64,000 nt of DNA, from the NCBI GenBank assembly GCA_947496185.1, contig CANMCD010000015.1:21168-85167 (forward strand). The letters run 5' to 3'. The notes under the pieces are model-generated. The model saw nothing but the letters and a program-made list of their open reading frames with translations, was not told the DNA's origin and ran no database searches. Source of the DNA: an uncultured Tenacibaculum sp. (GTDB lineage: Bacteria > Bacteroidota > Bacteroidia > Flavobacteriales > Flavobacteriaceae). Made by a program: the position numbers and the translations under genes. This document shows positions 1 to 9,180 of the stretch, in pieces; position 1 is the first letter of the stretch, and each line of letters begins with the position of its first letter.

Positions 1-1704
1 GGCTAGGGTATCAAAGTGACTAAATCCGACATTTGGTACTTCTACTTTCATATCGTCTAACAATTGTTCTAAGATAAGCGAAATTTGACTTTCAGTAATT
101 GAAGTAGGTATGCCTCCAATAGTTATGGTTTCTTTACTAAATTCATTAAATACAAAACCAGTACTTTCTAAATCAGATTTTAAGTCCCTAAGCATATCAA
201 TATCTGTTGCAGGTAACGAAATTGTAACAGGAAATAAGAGTTGTTGACTACTAGATTCTTTTACCGTTATATTTTCTAGAAAATCCTCATAAAGTACACG
301 TTGATGTGCTAAGGATTGATGAATTAATACAACTCCAGATTTTATCGAACTCAACAAGTATTTTTTTTGAATTTGAAATGTCTTCCCCGTTTCTGTTTCC
401 TGATGGGAAACAAAGAGTTCCTCTTGTTTTGTTGTTTCTAAAGGTTCGATACTTGTATATAAGGCCTCCCAATCCTCATCATTTTTTTTAAAATTAGCAT
501 GGTATTGGTTATTAGTAAAATTCTTGGAGCTTGAAGCAGCACTAGTAGTACTTGACTTAGATGAAATAGGTGTACTTTCTGTTTCTGTTTTAAAAGGATT
601 AAAGTCAGGATTAACAGAAATAGGCGGTATTGATATTGTCGTAGATTCTTTTTTAGTATACTCGTAGGGTGTATCTAAATTCGCATCTCTATCAAAGTCT
701 AATACAGGAGCAACATTATATTGTCCTAACCCGTGTTTAACAGTAGCCCTTAGAATCGCGTATAAGGCTTTTTCGTTATCAAATTTAATCTCAGTTTTTG
801 TAGGGTGAATATTGATGTCTATACTATCTGGAGGAACTTGTAAGTACAAAAAATAAGAAGGGTAGGCATTTGCTTCTAAAAGCCCTTCAAAAGCATTAAT
901 TACTGCATGGTTTAAATACGAACTTTTAATAAAACGATCATTTACAAAAAAGAATTGTTCTCCTCGCTTTTTTTTTGCAAAAGATGGTTTTGCTACAAAA
1001 CCTTGAATAGAGATAATATCTGTTTGTTCATCAATCGGAACAAGTTTTTCGTTCATCTTGTTACCAAAAACAGCCACAACTCGTTTTCGTAGGTTACTTT
1101 TTTTAAGGTTGTATATTTCGTTGTTGTTATGATGTAATAAAAAACTAATATCTGGATGTGCAAGGGCTACTCGTTGAAATTCATCGACAATATGACGTGT
1201 TTCAATAGTATCAGACTTTAAAAAATTTCGTCGTGCAGGAATATTATAAAATAAATTTTTAACGGCAACACTTGTTCCTTTTGCAGTCGATATAGCTTCT
1301 TGTGAATTAACTTTACTCCCTTGTATTTTTATATGAGTGCCAAGTTCATCGTCTGCCAGCTTAGTCTTTAACTCAACATGTGCAATAGCAGCAATAGAAG
1401 CCATTGCTTCTCCTCTAAAACCTTTGGTGTTTATATTGAATAAGTCTTGTGCATTTTTAATTTTGGAAGTAGCATGACGTTCAAAACAAAGTCTAGCATC
1501 CGTAGCAGACATCCCTTTACCATCGTCAATTACTTGAATTAGGGTCTTTCCTGCATCTTTTAAAAGTAATTTTATTGAAGCTGCTCCTGCATCAATTGCA
1601 TTTTCCAAAAGCTCCTTGACTACAGAGGCAGGGCGTTGTACCACTTCGCCTGCGGCGATTTGATTAGCCACATGATCGGGTAATAGTTGTATTATATCAG
1701 ACAT
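1..1704 (-). CDS. mutL: DNA mismatch repair protein MutL (C-terminus cut by window edge)
   Basis: MutL couples mismatch recognition by MutS to downstream repair. The frame is open from the ATG at 1704 to base 1 (568 codons), so the C-terminal end is missing. The N-terminal GHKL ATPase is clear: the start motif with HVANQIAAGEVV, ENAIDAGA, DDGKGM, and FRGEAMASIAA follow in the usual order, then the transducer domain with IPARRNFLK. The C-terminal domain around residues 458-473 carries LIHQSLAHQRVLYE where endonuclease-type MutL has DQHAxxE, so the metal-binding acid and histidine look replaced. The gene abuts the 94-residue membrane protein upstream (1-base overlap). Confidence 0.95.
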   Translation of the reverse strand, partial: MSDIIQLLPDHVANQIAAGEVVQRPASVVKELLENAIDAGAASIKLLLKDAGKTLIQVIDDGKGMSATDARLCFERHATSKIKNAQDLFNINTKGFRGEAMASIAAIAHVELKTKLADDELGTHIKIQGSKVNSQEAISTAKGTSVAVKNLFYNIPARRNFLKSDTIETRHIVDEFQRVALAHPDISFLLHHNNNEIYNLKKSNLRKRVVAVFGNKMNEKLVPIDEQTDIISIQGFVAKPSFAKKKRGEQFFFVNDRFIKSSYLNHAVINAFEGLLEANAYPSYFLYLQVPPDSIDINIHPTKTEIKFDNEKALYAILRATVKHGLGQYNVAPVLDFDRDANLDTPYEYTKKESTTISIPPISVNPDFNPFKTETESTPISSKSSTTSAASSSKNFTNNQYHANFKKNDEDWEALYTSIEPLETTKQEELFVSHQETETGKTFQIQKKYLLSSIKSGVVLIHQSLAHQRVLYEDFLENITVKESSSQQLLFPVTISLPATDIDMLRDLKSDLESTGFVFNEFSKETITIGGIPTSITESQISLILEQLLDDMKVEVPNVGFSHFDTLA

Positions 1705-1988
1705 TAACTGTTTCTAGGTAAAAAAATTGATAGATCAAATTCTATTAAATACAAGAAAATTAGCACTAGAATCATGATAATGATTACTATGGTTTTGTTA
1801 ATTCCACCGTACTCTGAAGTTTTGAATTCATTAAATGCGGTGCTGAATTTCTGTTTTAAGTTTTTCTTTTTACCTACAGTAGTTCGGAATTGATCAAATT
1901 TATGCGTAAACTCATAAGGATTACCCTCGCCCTTATAATATCGAGGTTTGTAATCAAATTTTTTGTTTTCTCGTTTTATAAATCCCAT
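1704..1988 (-). CDS. small membrane protein, C-terminal anchor
   Basis: A 94-residue protein with a basic, aromatic N-terminal half (residues 1-65, many K, Y and F) and one strongly hydrophobic segment near the C-terminus (about residues 66-84, rich in I, L and V). It looks like a cytoplasmic domain held by a tail anchor. Its stop codon overlaps the mutL start by one base, so the two are probably co-transcribed. I recognise no function; similar small proteins are commonly found beside mutL in flavobacteria (from memory). Confidence 0.75.
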   Translation of the reverse strand: MGFIKRENKKFDYKPRYYKGEGNPYEFTHKFDQFRTTVGKKKNLKQKFSTAFNEFKTSEYGGINKTIVIIIMILVLIFLYLIEFDLSIFLPRNS

Positions 1989-2176
1989 AAAAAACTTTTT
2001 ACTTGGCGGTAGGTTATAGTAAAAGTTTTACCAATAAACTAGTGATTGATCAAATTTACTGAATTCGGTAGAAGTGATCAAAAATTGTTAATAAAAAGGT
2101 GTTTTAGAGTATAAAAACCACTTTTAACGGTTGTTTTTATACAATACCTCAAAATTAAGACAAGCTTAGTTACTAG

Positions 2177-2683
2177 TTAAAATCCTACAGTATTAGATTG
2201 GACGTTTTTATTTTTGATAGCTGCCATTTTTATGGCAACAATTGCACATTCAATTCCTTTATTACCTAATTTACCACCTGATCTGTCTAATGACTGTTGT
2301 TTGGTATTGTCTGTTAATACACAAAATATAACAGGAACGTCATAGTTGAGGTTTAGCTCAGTAATTCCTTGAGTAACACCATTACAAACAAAGTCAAAAT
2401 GCTTGGTTTCCCCTTGAATTACATTGCCAATCGCTATGATTGCATCTAGTTTTTCTGTTTCAATCATTTTTTTACATCCGTAGACCAATTCAAAGCTACC
2501 TGGTACGTGCCAAGTAATTATGTTATCTTGAATTGCTCCATTCTCTAGTAATGCTTCGATTGCACCTTTATGTAGGTTATCAGTGATTTCTGAATTCCAT
2601 TCAGAAACAACAATCCCAAATCGAAAAGACTTCGCATTTGGGACTGATGGTTTATTGTAATTAGATAAATTCGTTGTAGCCAT
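2177..2683 (-). CDS. ribH: 6,7-dimethyl-8-ribityllumazine synthase
   Basis: Penultimate enzyme of riboflavin synthesis; it condenses 5-amino-6-ribitylaminouracil with 3,4-dihydroxy-2-butanone 4-phosphate. The 168-residue length is normal. Visible family motifs are FGIVVSEWN near the N-terminus (substrate tryptophan), VPGSFE, and GNVIQGETKHFDFV with the catalytic histidine, then the phosphate-binding C-terminal helix region. It lies 25 bases downstream of the TPR membrane protein on the same strand, so the two may share a transcript. Confidence 0.97.
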   Translation of the reverse strand: MATTNLSNYNKPSVPNAKSFRFGIVVSEWNSEITDNLHKGAIEALLENGAIQDNIITWHVPGSFELVYGCKKMIETEKLDAIIAIGNVIQGETKHFDFVCNGVTQGITELNLNYDVPVIFCVLTDNTKQQSLDRSGGKLGNKGIECAIVAIKMAAIKNKNVQSNTVGF

Positions 2684-2708
2684 TTACACAGTTTTCAATA
2701 TCCTAAAA

Positions 2709-3491
2709 TTATTGCGCATATTTTGCACTAGCCAAGTATTTTTCAATATCTCTACCTTGATCTGTATCAGGATATTTTTCTTTAATAGTCGTAAATAAAG
2801 ATGTCGCTTTACTATACTTTTTTAGCGTTAATGCTATTTGTCCTGCTTTTAGTAGGAATAAAGGTGTTGTAAAGTCATTGCTTTTCTTTAAGGCTGCCTT
2901 TTCGTAATATTCTAAAGCTTCTTCCGGTTGGTTGATATCAGCAAAAGCATCACCAATTGCACCTAAAGCTGTAGGGCCTAAAAGTTCATCATCCGAAGAA
3001 AAATCACTTAAATAGTTAATAGCTTCTTCGTATTTTTTCATTTTTAAATAAGAAATACCAGCATAATAGTTAGCAATATTACCTGCTTTTGTACCGCCAA
3101 ATGATTCAGCGATATCAATAAAACCATATTTTCCTTCACCACCTGTTAAACCAAGATTGTAAAGTGAATCTGCTGATTTCCCTGCTGCCTTCTCAGCTTG
3201 ATTGAAAAACTCTCTAGGGTACGACAATTCGTTAGAAGCTTCTCTTTCTGTTGGTTCTGATATAAATTTATTGTATGCTAAGTATACTAAAATTAAGGCA
3301 GCTACGGCAACTAGACCATAAAATAATGGCTTGCTATTTTTTTCAATCCACTCTTCCGATTTGTTAGCCGCTTCGTCTAGGTTGTTAAATACTTCAGCAG
3401 TAGTACTTTGTGTCTCGTCAAAGTTGTCTTCAACGGTTTCTACTACTTTTTCTTTCTTTGGTTTATATCCTCGTTTCTTGTATGTAGCCAT
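2709..3491 (-). CDS. TPR-repeat inner-membrane protein (YfgM-like)
   Basis: A 260-residue protein: a charged cytoplasmic N-terminus (about 1-52), one transmembrane helix (about 55-75, LFYGLVAVAALILVYLAY), then a periplasmic part of tetratricopeptide-like helical repeats (about 115-255, with AGISYLKMKKYEEAI and GQIALTLKKYSKA). This is the layout of YfgM/tetratricopeptide proteins that assist envelope chaperones. The minus-strand sequence at 3515-3522 reads TATTTTTG, a good Bacteroidota -7 box, though no TTG lies at the expected -33 position. Function is inferred from architecture only. Confidence 0.8.
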   Translation of the reverse strand: MATYKKRGYKPKKEKVVETVEDNFDETQSTTAEVFNNLDEAANKSEEWIEKNSKPLFYGLVAVAALILVYLAYNKFISEPTEREASNELSYPREFFNQAEKAAGKSADSLYNLGLTGGEGKYGFIDIAESFGGTKAGNIANYYAGISYLKMKKYEEAINYLSDFSSDDELLGPTALGAIGDAFADINQPEEALEYYEKAALKKSNDFTTPLFLLKAGQIALTLKKYSKATSLFTTIKEKYPDTDQGRDIEKYLASAKYAQ

Positions 3492-3605
3492 AATCGCTTA
3501 AAAATTAGTGCGAGCAAAAATAACTTTTTTTAATGAATATTAAAAACCGTTTTTTCGTAAAATTTCAATAATTTGCACTATATTTTATCATATACTTTTT
3601 TTTAG

Positions 3606-4685
3606 ATGTATTTGCAGAAAATTTCATTGGTAAATTTTAAAAATATTGACACCCAGACATTTGAATTTCATGAGAAAATCAATTGTTTTGTAGGAAATAA
3701 TGGTGTAGGGAAGACAAATGTGTTGGATGCTATTTATTATTTGTCCTTCGCTAAGAGTTATTTTAATTCCATAGCAGGTCAAAATATCAAACATGGACAA
3801 GATTTTTTTATGATTGAAGGAAACTACATGTTGGAAGAAAGACTAGAGAAAATTGTTTGCTCTTTAAAAAAAGGACAGAAAAAAATGCTCAAAAGAAACG
3901 GTAAAGTGTATGATAAGTTTTCAGATCACATAGGGCAATTACCTTTGGTGATTATTTCACCAGCCGATAGAGATATTATTGTTGAAGGTAGTGATACTAG
4001 GAGAAAGTTTATTGACGGAGTTATATCACAACAAGATAAAAAATATCTTAAAAGTTTGCTTTCTTATAATAAGGTATTAGGGCAACGTAATGCTTTGTTG
4101 AAGTTTTTTGCGGCAAATAGAACTTTTGATGCACTGAATTTAAAGGTGTACGATGAACAGTTAATTCAGTATGGGGCAGAGATTTTTGAAAAAAGAAACG
4201 AATTTTTAAAAAAATTTGTTCCTATTTTTGATAAAAAATATAAAGTAATATCAAAGGGTAATGAGCAAGTAAATTTGCGTTATAAAAGTCAGCTACATGA
4301 TACTTCATTTGAAGAATTATTAGAAAAGAGTTTAGAAAAAGATCGGATGATGCAATATTCCACTGCGGGTATACATAAAGATGATTTAAGTTTTGAAATT
4401 GCAGGGTACCCTATAAAAAAATTTGGTTCTCAAGGACAACAAAAATCATATTTAATTGCATTGAAATTGGCACAATTTGAGTTTATTAAATTGCAAGCAA
4501 ACCTTACTCCTATATTGTTGTTAGATGATATTTTTGATAAATTGGATGAAAATAGAGTGTCTGAAATCGTTAGTTTAGTTAATAACGATGAATTTGGTCA
4601 AATTTTTATCACAGATACTCATGAGGAACGGACAGAAGACGTAGTGAAACAAAGTAATAAAGGATACCAAATATTTAAGCTGTAA
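3606..4685 (+). CDS. recF: DNA replication and repair protein RecF
   Basis: SMC-like ATPase that loads RecA at single-strand gaps. The 359-residue protein has the N-terminal Walker A motif GNNGVGKTN (residues 30-38), the signature-like stretch [18 protein letters not shown], and a Walker B-like [11 protein letters not shown] near residue 300. Length is normal. It is divergent from the TPR gene and is followed after 6 bases by a DUF721 protein, a common pairing in flavobacteria. Confidence 0.97.
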   Translation: MYLQKISLVNFKNIDTQTFEFHEKINCFVGNNGVGKTNVLDAIYYLSFAKSYFNSIAGQNIKHGQDFFMIEGNYMLEERLEKIVCSLKKGQKKMLKRNGKVYDKFSDHIGQLPLVIISPADRDIIVEGSDTRRKFIDGVISQQDKKYLKSLLSYNKVLGQRNALLKFFAANRTFDALNLKVYDEQLIQYGAEIFEKRNEFLKKFVPIFDKKYKVISKGNEQVNLRYKSQLHDTSFEELLEKSLEKDRMMQYSTAGIHKDDLSFEIAGYPIKKFGSQGQQKSYLIALKLAQFEFIKLQANLTPILLLDDIFDKLDENRVSEIVSLVNNDEFGQIFITDTHEERTEDVVKQSNKGYQIFKL

Positions 4686-4691
4686 ACAAAA

Positions 4692-4988
4692 ATGACAAAG
4701 AGAGAAAATGAAAGTTTTTCGATAAAAGACCTAATGAATAGTTTTATTGAAGGAGGTAAACTAAATAAAGGTTTTGAGAAAATTCGTATTGAAGAAGCCT
4801 GGGGCAAATTAATGGGAGGTGGAGTTGTTTCTTACACCGAAGAGGTAAAACTTCATAAGCAAACCTTATTCATTAAGTTGAGCTCTTCTGTTTTACGTGA
4901 AGAATTAAGTTATGGCAAAGAGAAAATCATTCAAATGATTAATGAAGAAATGGGAAAAGAAGTAGTCAAAAAAATAATGTTTGTTTAG
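4692..4988 (+). CDS. DUF721 (DciA-like) family protein
   Basis: A 98-residue protein matching the DUF721 pattern: a short helical N-terminus, a central EAWGKLMGGGVVSYTEEVKL segment and the LFIKLSSSVLREELSYGKEKIIQMINEEMG core. DUF721 includes DciA, a bacterial loader/partner of the replicative helicase, and the position directly after recF agrees with a replication or repair role. That role is inference. A strong terminator follows at 5021-5055. Confidence 0.85.
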   Translation: MTKRENESFSIKDLMNSFIEGGKLNKGFEKIRIEEAWGKLMGGGVVSYTEEVKLHKQTLFIKLSSSVLREELSYGKEKIIQMINEEMGKEVVKKIMFV

Positions 4989-5020
4989 TTTTTAATAAAG
5001 GCTAAGGTTAAAATATTAAA

Positions 5021-5055
5021 AAACCCTTTTAGGTATACACTTCCTAAAAGGGTTT
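5021..5055 (+). terminator. terminator after recF-DUF721
   Basis: Perfect 13-bp stem (AAACCCTTTTAGG and its complement) with a 9-base loop, followed by a T-run. It ends the recF operon. Confidence 0.9.
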
Positions 5056-5184
5056 TTATTTTCCCCTTAAATTATCCGCTCAAATGTAATGAGTGATGCA
5101 ACAAAGATATATAGATGTCCTATCTGTGTTAAAAGGGATATCCGCATAATATGATGTGTTTTTCTGTTATAAGTGAAAAACAAA

Positions 5185-5215
5185 AAACTCGAAATCATTT
5201 TTTGATTTCGAGTTT
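5185..5215 (-). terminator. terminator after ndk
   Basis: Perfect 13-bp stem (AAACTCGAAATCA and its complement) with a 5-base loop and flanking A- and T-runs. It lies downstream of ndk and could work in both directions. Confidence 0.85.
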
Positions 5216-5248
5216 CTTTATTTTTAATTAAGGTTTATTTTGAAGTTG

Positions 5249-5668
5249 TTAAAAAACTTCTCTTCCAGAAAAGTGGAAGTTACCTTCTATTTCTGCATTT
5301 TCGTCTGAGTCAGAACCGTGAACTGCATTTTCTCCTACAGAAGTAGCAAACAGTTTACGAATAGTTCCTTCAGCAGCTTCAGCTGGATTTGTAGCACCTA
5401 TTAATGTTCTGAAGTCTTCAACAGCATTATCTTTTTCTAAGATAGCAGCTACTATTGGTCCTCTAGTCATGAACTCTACTAACTCTCCAAAAAATGGGCG
5501 TTCTTTATGAACAGCATAAAAAGTTTCTGCATCATTTTTTGTCATGTGCGTTTTTTTCAATGCTACAATTTTGAAACCAGCAGTATTGATTTTTTCTAAG
5601 ATTGCACCAATATGCCCGTTTTCTACAGCGTCAGGCTTAATCATGGTAAATGTTCTGTTTGTTGCCAT
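5249..5668 (-). CDS. ndk: nucleoside-diphosphate kinase
   Basis: Transfers the gamma-phosphate of NTPs to NDPs through a phosphohistidine. The 139-residue protein has the family opening [16 protein letters not shown], the nucleotide-binding [14 protein letters not shown] stretch and the active-site motif [12 protein letters not shown] with the catalytic histidine. Length is normal. It has its own well-formed promoter (5694-5723) and terminator (5185-5215), so it is a single-gene unit. Confidence 0.98.
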   Translation of the reverse strand: MATNRTFTMIKPDAVENGHIGAILEKINTAGFKIVALKKTHMTKNDAETFYAVHKERPFFGELVEFMTRGPIVAAILEKDNAVEDFRTLIGATNPAEAAEGTIRKLFATSVGENAVHGSDSDENAEIEGNFHFSGREVF

Positions 5669-5693
5669 TGTTTATATCTAGTTTAAATCGGCG

Positions 5694-5723
5694 CAAAAAT
5701 ACATCTTTTAATGTTATTAACAA
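5694..5723 (-). promoter_or_regulatory. Bacteroidota-type promoter of ndk
   Basis: Minus strand reads TTG (5723-5721), exactly 19 bases, then TATTTTTG (5701-5694), matching the phylum consensus TTG-N19-TAnnTTTG. It stands about 26 bases before the ndk start codon. Confidence 0.8.
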
Positions 5724-5771
5724 GTAATACTGATTTATTAATAATACATTAAATTTGTATCTTCGCGACTT

Positions 5772-6800
5772 ATGATTTTAAAAAACATTAAAGAATTAGA
5801 GGTGTTTTTGTCAATACCTCGAAATCTTGTAGTTATAGGACACAAAAACCCCGATGGAGATGCAGTTGGAGCCACTTTAGGTTTAAAGCACTACCTTGAT
5901 AAAAAAGGGCATACAGTTCAGGTATTAGTACCAAATGAATTTCCTAACTTTTTACATTGGCTTCCGGGAGTGGAAACTATGTATCGATTTGATCGTCAAA
6001 ATGCACAATGTGTACGGTCTTTAAAAAAATCTGATATGGTGTTTTTATTGGATTTTAATGCCTTACATAGAGTAGGAGGAGATATGCAAAATACCCTAGA
6101 AAAGTACGATAATGATTTTACTTTAATAGACCATCATCAACAACCAGATGATTTTACGTATATGTATTCAGATACCTCAATGTCTTCTACGTGTCAAATG
6201 GTTTATAACTTTATTGAGATGATGGATGATACGAGTTTGATCGATAAAAAGATTGCTACTTGTTTATATACAGGAATTATGACAGATACTGGATCTTTTC
6301 GGTTTCGATCAACTACCAGTAAAACACATCGAATTATTGCCAACTTGATAGATAAAGGAGCTCAAAACGAAAGAATACATAGTAATGTTAATGATTCGAA
6401 TTCTTATGGTAGATTACTTTTATTGGGGAAAGCTCTACAGAGTTTAAAAATTTTACCTGAATACAATACTGCTTATATAACTATTTCTGAAAAAGATAAA
6501 AAAGAAAACGAATATGAAAAAGGTGACACTGAAGGGGTAGTAAATTATGCACTTTCTTTAAAAGGGATTGTATTTGGAGTTATTTTTATAGAGGATGAAG
6601 AGCAAGGAATTATCAAGATTTCTTTTCGATCTAAAGGAAGCTTTTCAGTGAACCAATTTGCAAGAAGATATTTTGATGGTGGAGGTCATGATAATGCTGC
6701 AGGTGGTAGAAGTGGTGAATCCATGGAAGAAACTGTAGCGAGATTTAAAAAATTATTACCTAAGTATCAAGCAGAATTATTAGCATCGTATGAACTATAG
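5772..6800 (+). CDS. nrnA: bifunctional oligoribonuclease / PAP phosphatase NrnA (DHH-DHHA1)
   Basis: Degrades short RNA oligonucleotides and hydrolyses 3'-phosphoadenosine 5'-phosphate. In the 342-residue protein the DHH domain is seen as VIGHKNPDGDAVGA (about residues 21-34), LLDFN and the name motif LIDHHQQPDDF. The DHHA1 domain ends in FDGGGHDNAAGG, the substrate-binding glycine-rich motif. Its 3' end overlaps gldI by 11 bases, indicating translational coupling. Confidence 0.95.
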   Translation: MILKNIKELEVFLSIPRNLVVIGHKNPDGDAVGATLGLKHYLDKKGHTVQVLVPNEFPNFLHWLPGVETMYRFDRQNAQCVRSLKKSDMVFLLDFNALHRVGGDMQNTLEKYDNDFTLIDHHQQPDDFTYMYSDTSMSSTCQMVYNFIEMMDDTSLIDKKIATCLYTGIMTDTGSFRFRSTTSKTHRIIANLIDKGAQNERIHSNVNDSNSYGRLLLLGKALQSLKILPEYNTAYITISEKDKKENEYEKGDTEGVVNYALSLKGIVFGVIFIEDEEQGIIKISFRSKGSFSVNQFARRYFDGGGHDNAAGGRSGESMEETVARFKKLLPKYQAELLASYEL

Positions 6801-7326
6801 AATTATACTTTTTATTGTCATGATTTTTGCATATTCTTGCAAAAATCTAAAAGCTAGAAGACCGAAACAACAGGGTACAAAAAACTTTTATGCAGAGGTA
6901 ATAAAGAAAAGTAAAAAAATGAATGCGCTAGAACGTAAAAGGATTGAAAAATGGATTGAAAAAGATAGCATTCATAATATAACTTCAAGTCCACAAGGGT
7001 ATTGGTATTATTATGTGAAAAAAGATTCGTTAAGTGATCAGAGACCTTTAATTGATGATACAGTCGAAATTGAATATAATGTTTTTGATTTTAATGGGAA
7101 AGAAATTTATGGGAATCAGAAAAAGAGCTATAGAGTAGATAAAGAAGATTTTATACCTGCCTTACAAGACGGTATAAAATTAATGAAAAAGGATGAAGTA
7201 GTGACTTTTATCATTCCTTCTTACAGGGCCTTTGGGGTCATGGGAGATGGACATAAAATAGGAATTAACCAATCAATTATAAGTACTGTAACATTAATAG
7301 ATATTAAAACAGATAAAAAGAAATGA
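6790..7326 (+). CDS. gldI: gliding motility lipoprotein GldI (FKBP-like)
   Basis: A 178-residue lipoprotein with an FKBP-type peptidyl-prolyl isomerase fold. The signal peptide ends in the lipobox AYSC (Cys17). The C-terminal FKBP-like part (about 75-175) has IPALQDGIKLMKKDEVVTFIIPS and AFG. In Flavobacterium johnsoniae, GldI is needed for gliding, probably by helping fold T9SS/gliding components. The gene overlaps nrnA upstream and the next FKBP gene downstream by 4 bases, so the three form one operon. Confidence 0.9.
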   Translation: MNYRIILFIVMIFAYSCKNLKARRPKQQGTKNFYAEVIKKSKKMNALERKRIEKWIEKDSIHNITSSPQGYWYYYVKKDSLSDQRPLIDDTVEIEYNVFDFNGKEIYGNQKKSYRVDKEDFIPALQDGIKLMKKDEVVTFIIPSYRAFGVMGDGHKIGINQSIISTVTLIDIKTDKKK

Positions 7327-8054
7327 AAATAACTAAAATTTTTGCAACTGCCATTGTTTCATTGTCAGTTGTATCATGTAGTAAAGGACAATTAAAAAAC
7401 AAAAGTTCATTAACTTCAGAAGTAGACTCAGTGAGTTATGCTATCGGTCTTGATATGGCGAAAAAAATTCAAGATAATTTTGATGAAATGGATAGGGATT
7501 TGTTTATCCAGGGCTTTTTAAATGGAGTTGATTCTACAAGTACGTTATTAGTGAAGAAAGAAAGTGTAAACAATATTATACGTGATTACTTCATGAAAAA
7601 ACAAGAAGAGAAAATGAAGAAGGATCAAGAAGAAGCTACAAAGAAAGCAGAGAAAGAATTTGGAGAGTACAAAAAAGAAAATGAAAAGTTTTTAGCAGAA
7701 AACAAAACAAAAAAAGGAGTGTTGACTACAGATAGTGGACTCCAATATGTAGTTTTAAAAGAAGGAAAAGGAGAAAGCCCAAAAGCAACTTCAAGAGTAA
7801 AAGTTCATTATCATGGAACATTAATCGATGGAACTGTTTTTGATAGTTCTGTAGAAAGAAAACAGCCTCAGGAATTTGGAGTAGGTCAAGTGATTAAAGG
7901 ATGGACTGAAGGATTACAGTTAATGAAGCCAGGAGGAAAATATAAATTCTTTATTCCTCAAGAATTAGCATACGGGGCAACTCCTAGACCAGGAGGGAAA
8001 ATAAAACCTTTTGCTGCTTTGATTTTTGAAGTAGAATTACTAGAAGTACATTAA
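7323..8054 (+). CDS. FKBP-type peptidyl-prolyl isomerase lipoprotein (Mip/FkpA-like)
   Basis: A 243-residue protein with lipobox VVSC (Cys19), a helical dimerisation region rich in K and E (about 30-135, DSVSYAIGLDMAKKIQ to a long charged helix) and a C-terminal FKBP domain (about 140-243) with VKVHYHGTLIDGTVFDSS, VIKGWTEGLQLMKPGGKYKFFIP and LAYG. This is the Mip/FkpA architecture: a periplasmic or outer-membrane chaperone and proline isomerase. It overlaps gldI by 4 bases and ends at a perfect palindromic terminator. Confidence 0.93.
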   Translation: MKITKIFATAIVSLSVVSCSKGQLKNKSSLTSEVDSVSYAIGLDMAKKIQDNFDEMDRDLFIQGFLNGVDSTSTLLVKKESVNNIIRDYFMKKQEEKMKKDQEEATKKAEKEFGEYKKENEKFLAENKTKKGVLTTDSGLQYVVLKEGKGESPKATSRVKVHYHGTLIDGTVFDSSVERKQPQEFGVGQVIKGWTEGLQLMKPGGKYKFFIPQELAYGATPRPGGKIKPFAALIFEVELLEVH

Positions 8055-8068
8055 TCTCGAATTTAATG

Positions 8069-8110
8069 AAAAACAATTAGGTTAGTGATATCACTAACCT
8101 AATTGTTTTT
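8069..8110 (+). terminator. perfect palindromic terminator
   Basis: Two 21-base arms with no spacer, centred on GATATC between 8089 and 8090, flanked by an A-run and a T-run. It separates the gldI-FKBP operon from the next gene and may act in both directions. Confidence 0.85.
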
Positions 8111-8139
8111 AGTACATTAGTTAAACTAAACATTATAAA

Positions 8140-9180
8140 ATGAAAACCTTTAAAATATTAATATTAATTACTTTTTTTACAGTTGCTTGTAAATCTGTTA
8201 AGTATCCAAATTTAGAAAACGGACTTTATGCAGATGTTCAAACAAATAAAGGCGATATTTTAATCAAACTTCATAATAAAGAAGTTCCGATGACAGTAGC
8301 TAATTTTGTTTCTTTGGCAGAAGGCACAAATCCTAAGGTATTAGATTCTTTAAAAGGTAAACCTTATTTTAATGGAACTAAATTTCACCGTGTGATAAAA
8401 GATTTTATGATTCAGGGGGGGGATTATACAGGAACGGGAAGAGGTAATGCAGGCTATAAGTTTTCTGATGAATTTCCAACAAATGATAAAGGAGAACTAT
8501 TATTTAAACACGATACTTTAGGGGTGTTATCTATGGCAAATTCAGGGCCAAATACAAATTCAAGTCAATTTTTTATTACGCATAAAGCTACCCCTTGGTT
8601 AGATGGAAAACACTCCGTTTTTGGTATTGTTCAAAAAGGACAAAACATTGTTGATACAATTGCTAAAGATGATCTTATCAATCAAATAGAAATCATAAGA
8701 GTTGGAAAAGAAGCGAAGAAGTTTGATGCTGCCATAGTATTTCAGACAGAATTAGCCAACGTAGTGAAGAAGGAAGAAGAAAGGAAGAAAAAACTAGCGG
8801 CACTAAAAAAAAAGTTTTTAGAAGAGAAGGGCGAAAGTGAGGCTAAAGAAACTGATTCTGGGTTGAAAATATTAAAGCTTAAAGAAGGGAAAGGGAAAAA
8901 AGTAAATCCAGCACTACCAACTACAGTACATTATACATTGTATTTAACAACGGGTAAAAAAATTGATTCGAGTATTGATAAAGGAGAACCATTTGTATTT
9001 ACTATAAATGAAATGAATTTGATAGCAGGATGGAAAGAAGGTGTCAAAAGTATGCGAGAAGGTGATAAATCTCGATTTTTTATCCCCTATTATTTAGGGT
9101 ATGGAGAAGGAAGTTTTGGGCCTATTCCAGCAAAATCTGATTTGGTGTTTGAAGTTGAAGTTTTAAAAGTAGGAAAATAG
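8140..9180 (+). CDS. cyclophilin-FKBP fusion prolyl isomerase lipoprotein
   Basis: A 346-residue lipoprotein (lipobox TVAC, Cys17) with two different prolyl-isomerase folds. Residues about 30-195 are a cyclophilin with [38 protein letters not shown] and [12 protein letters not shown] charged linker (about 205-235) leads to an FKBP domain (about 238-346) with [18 protein letters not shown] and [28 protein letters not shown]. It stands next to gldI and another FKBP, suggesting an envelope-folding cluster. The downstream PAP2 gene begins right after its stop codon. Confidence 0.93.
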   Translation: MKTFKILILITFFTVACKSVKYPNLENGLYADVQTNKGDILIKLHNKEVPMTVANFVSLAEGTNPKVLDSLKGKPYFNGTKFHRVIKDFMIQGGDYTGTGRGNAGYKFSDEFPTNDKGELLFKHDTLGVLSMANSGPNTNSSQFFITHKATPWLDGKHSVFGIVQKGQNIVDTIAKDDLINQIEIIRVGKEAKKFDAAIVFQTELANVVKKEEERKKKLAALKKKFLEEKGESEAKETDSGLKILKLKEGKGKKVNPALPTTVHYTLYLTTGKKIDSSIDKGEPFVFTINEMNLIAGWKEGVKSMREGDKSRFFIPYYLGYGEGSFGPIPAKSDLVFEVEVLKVGK

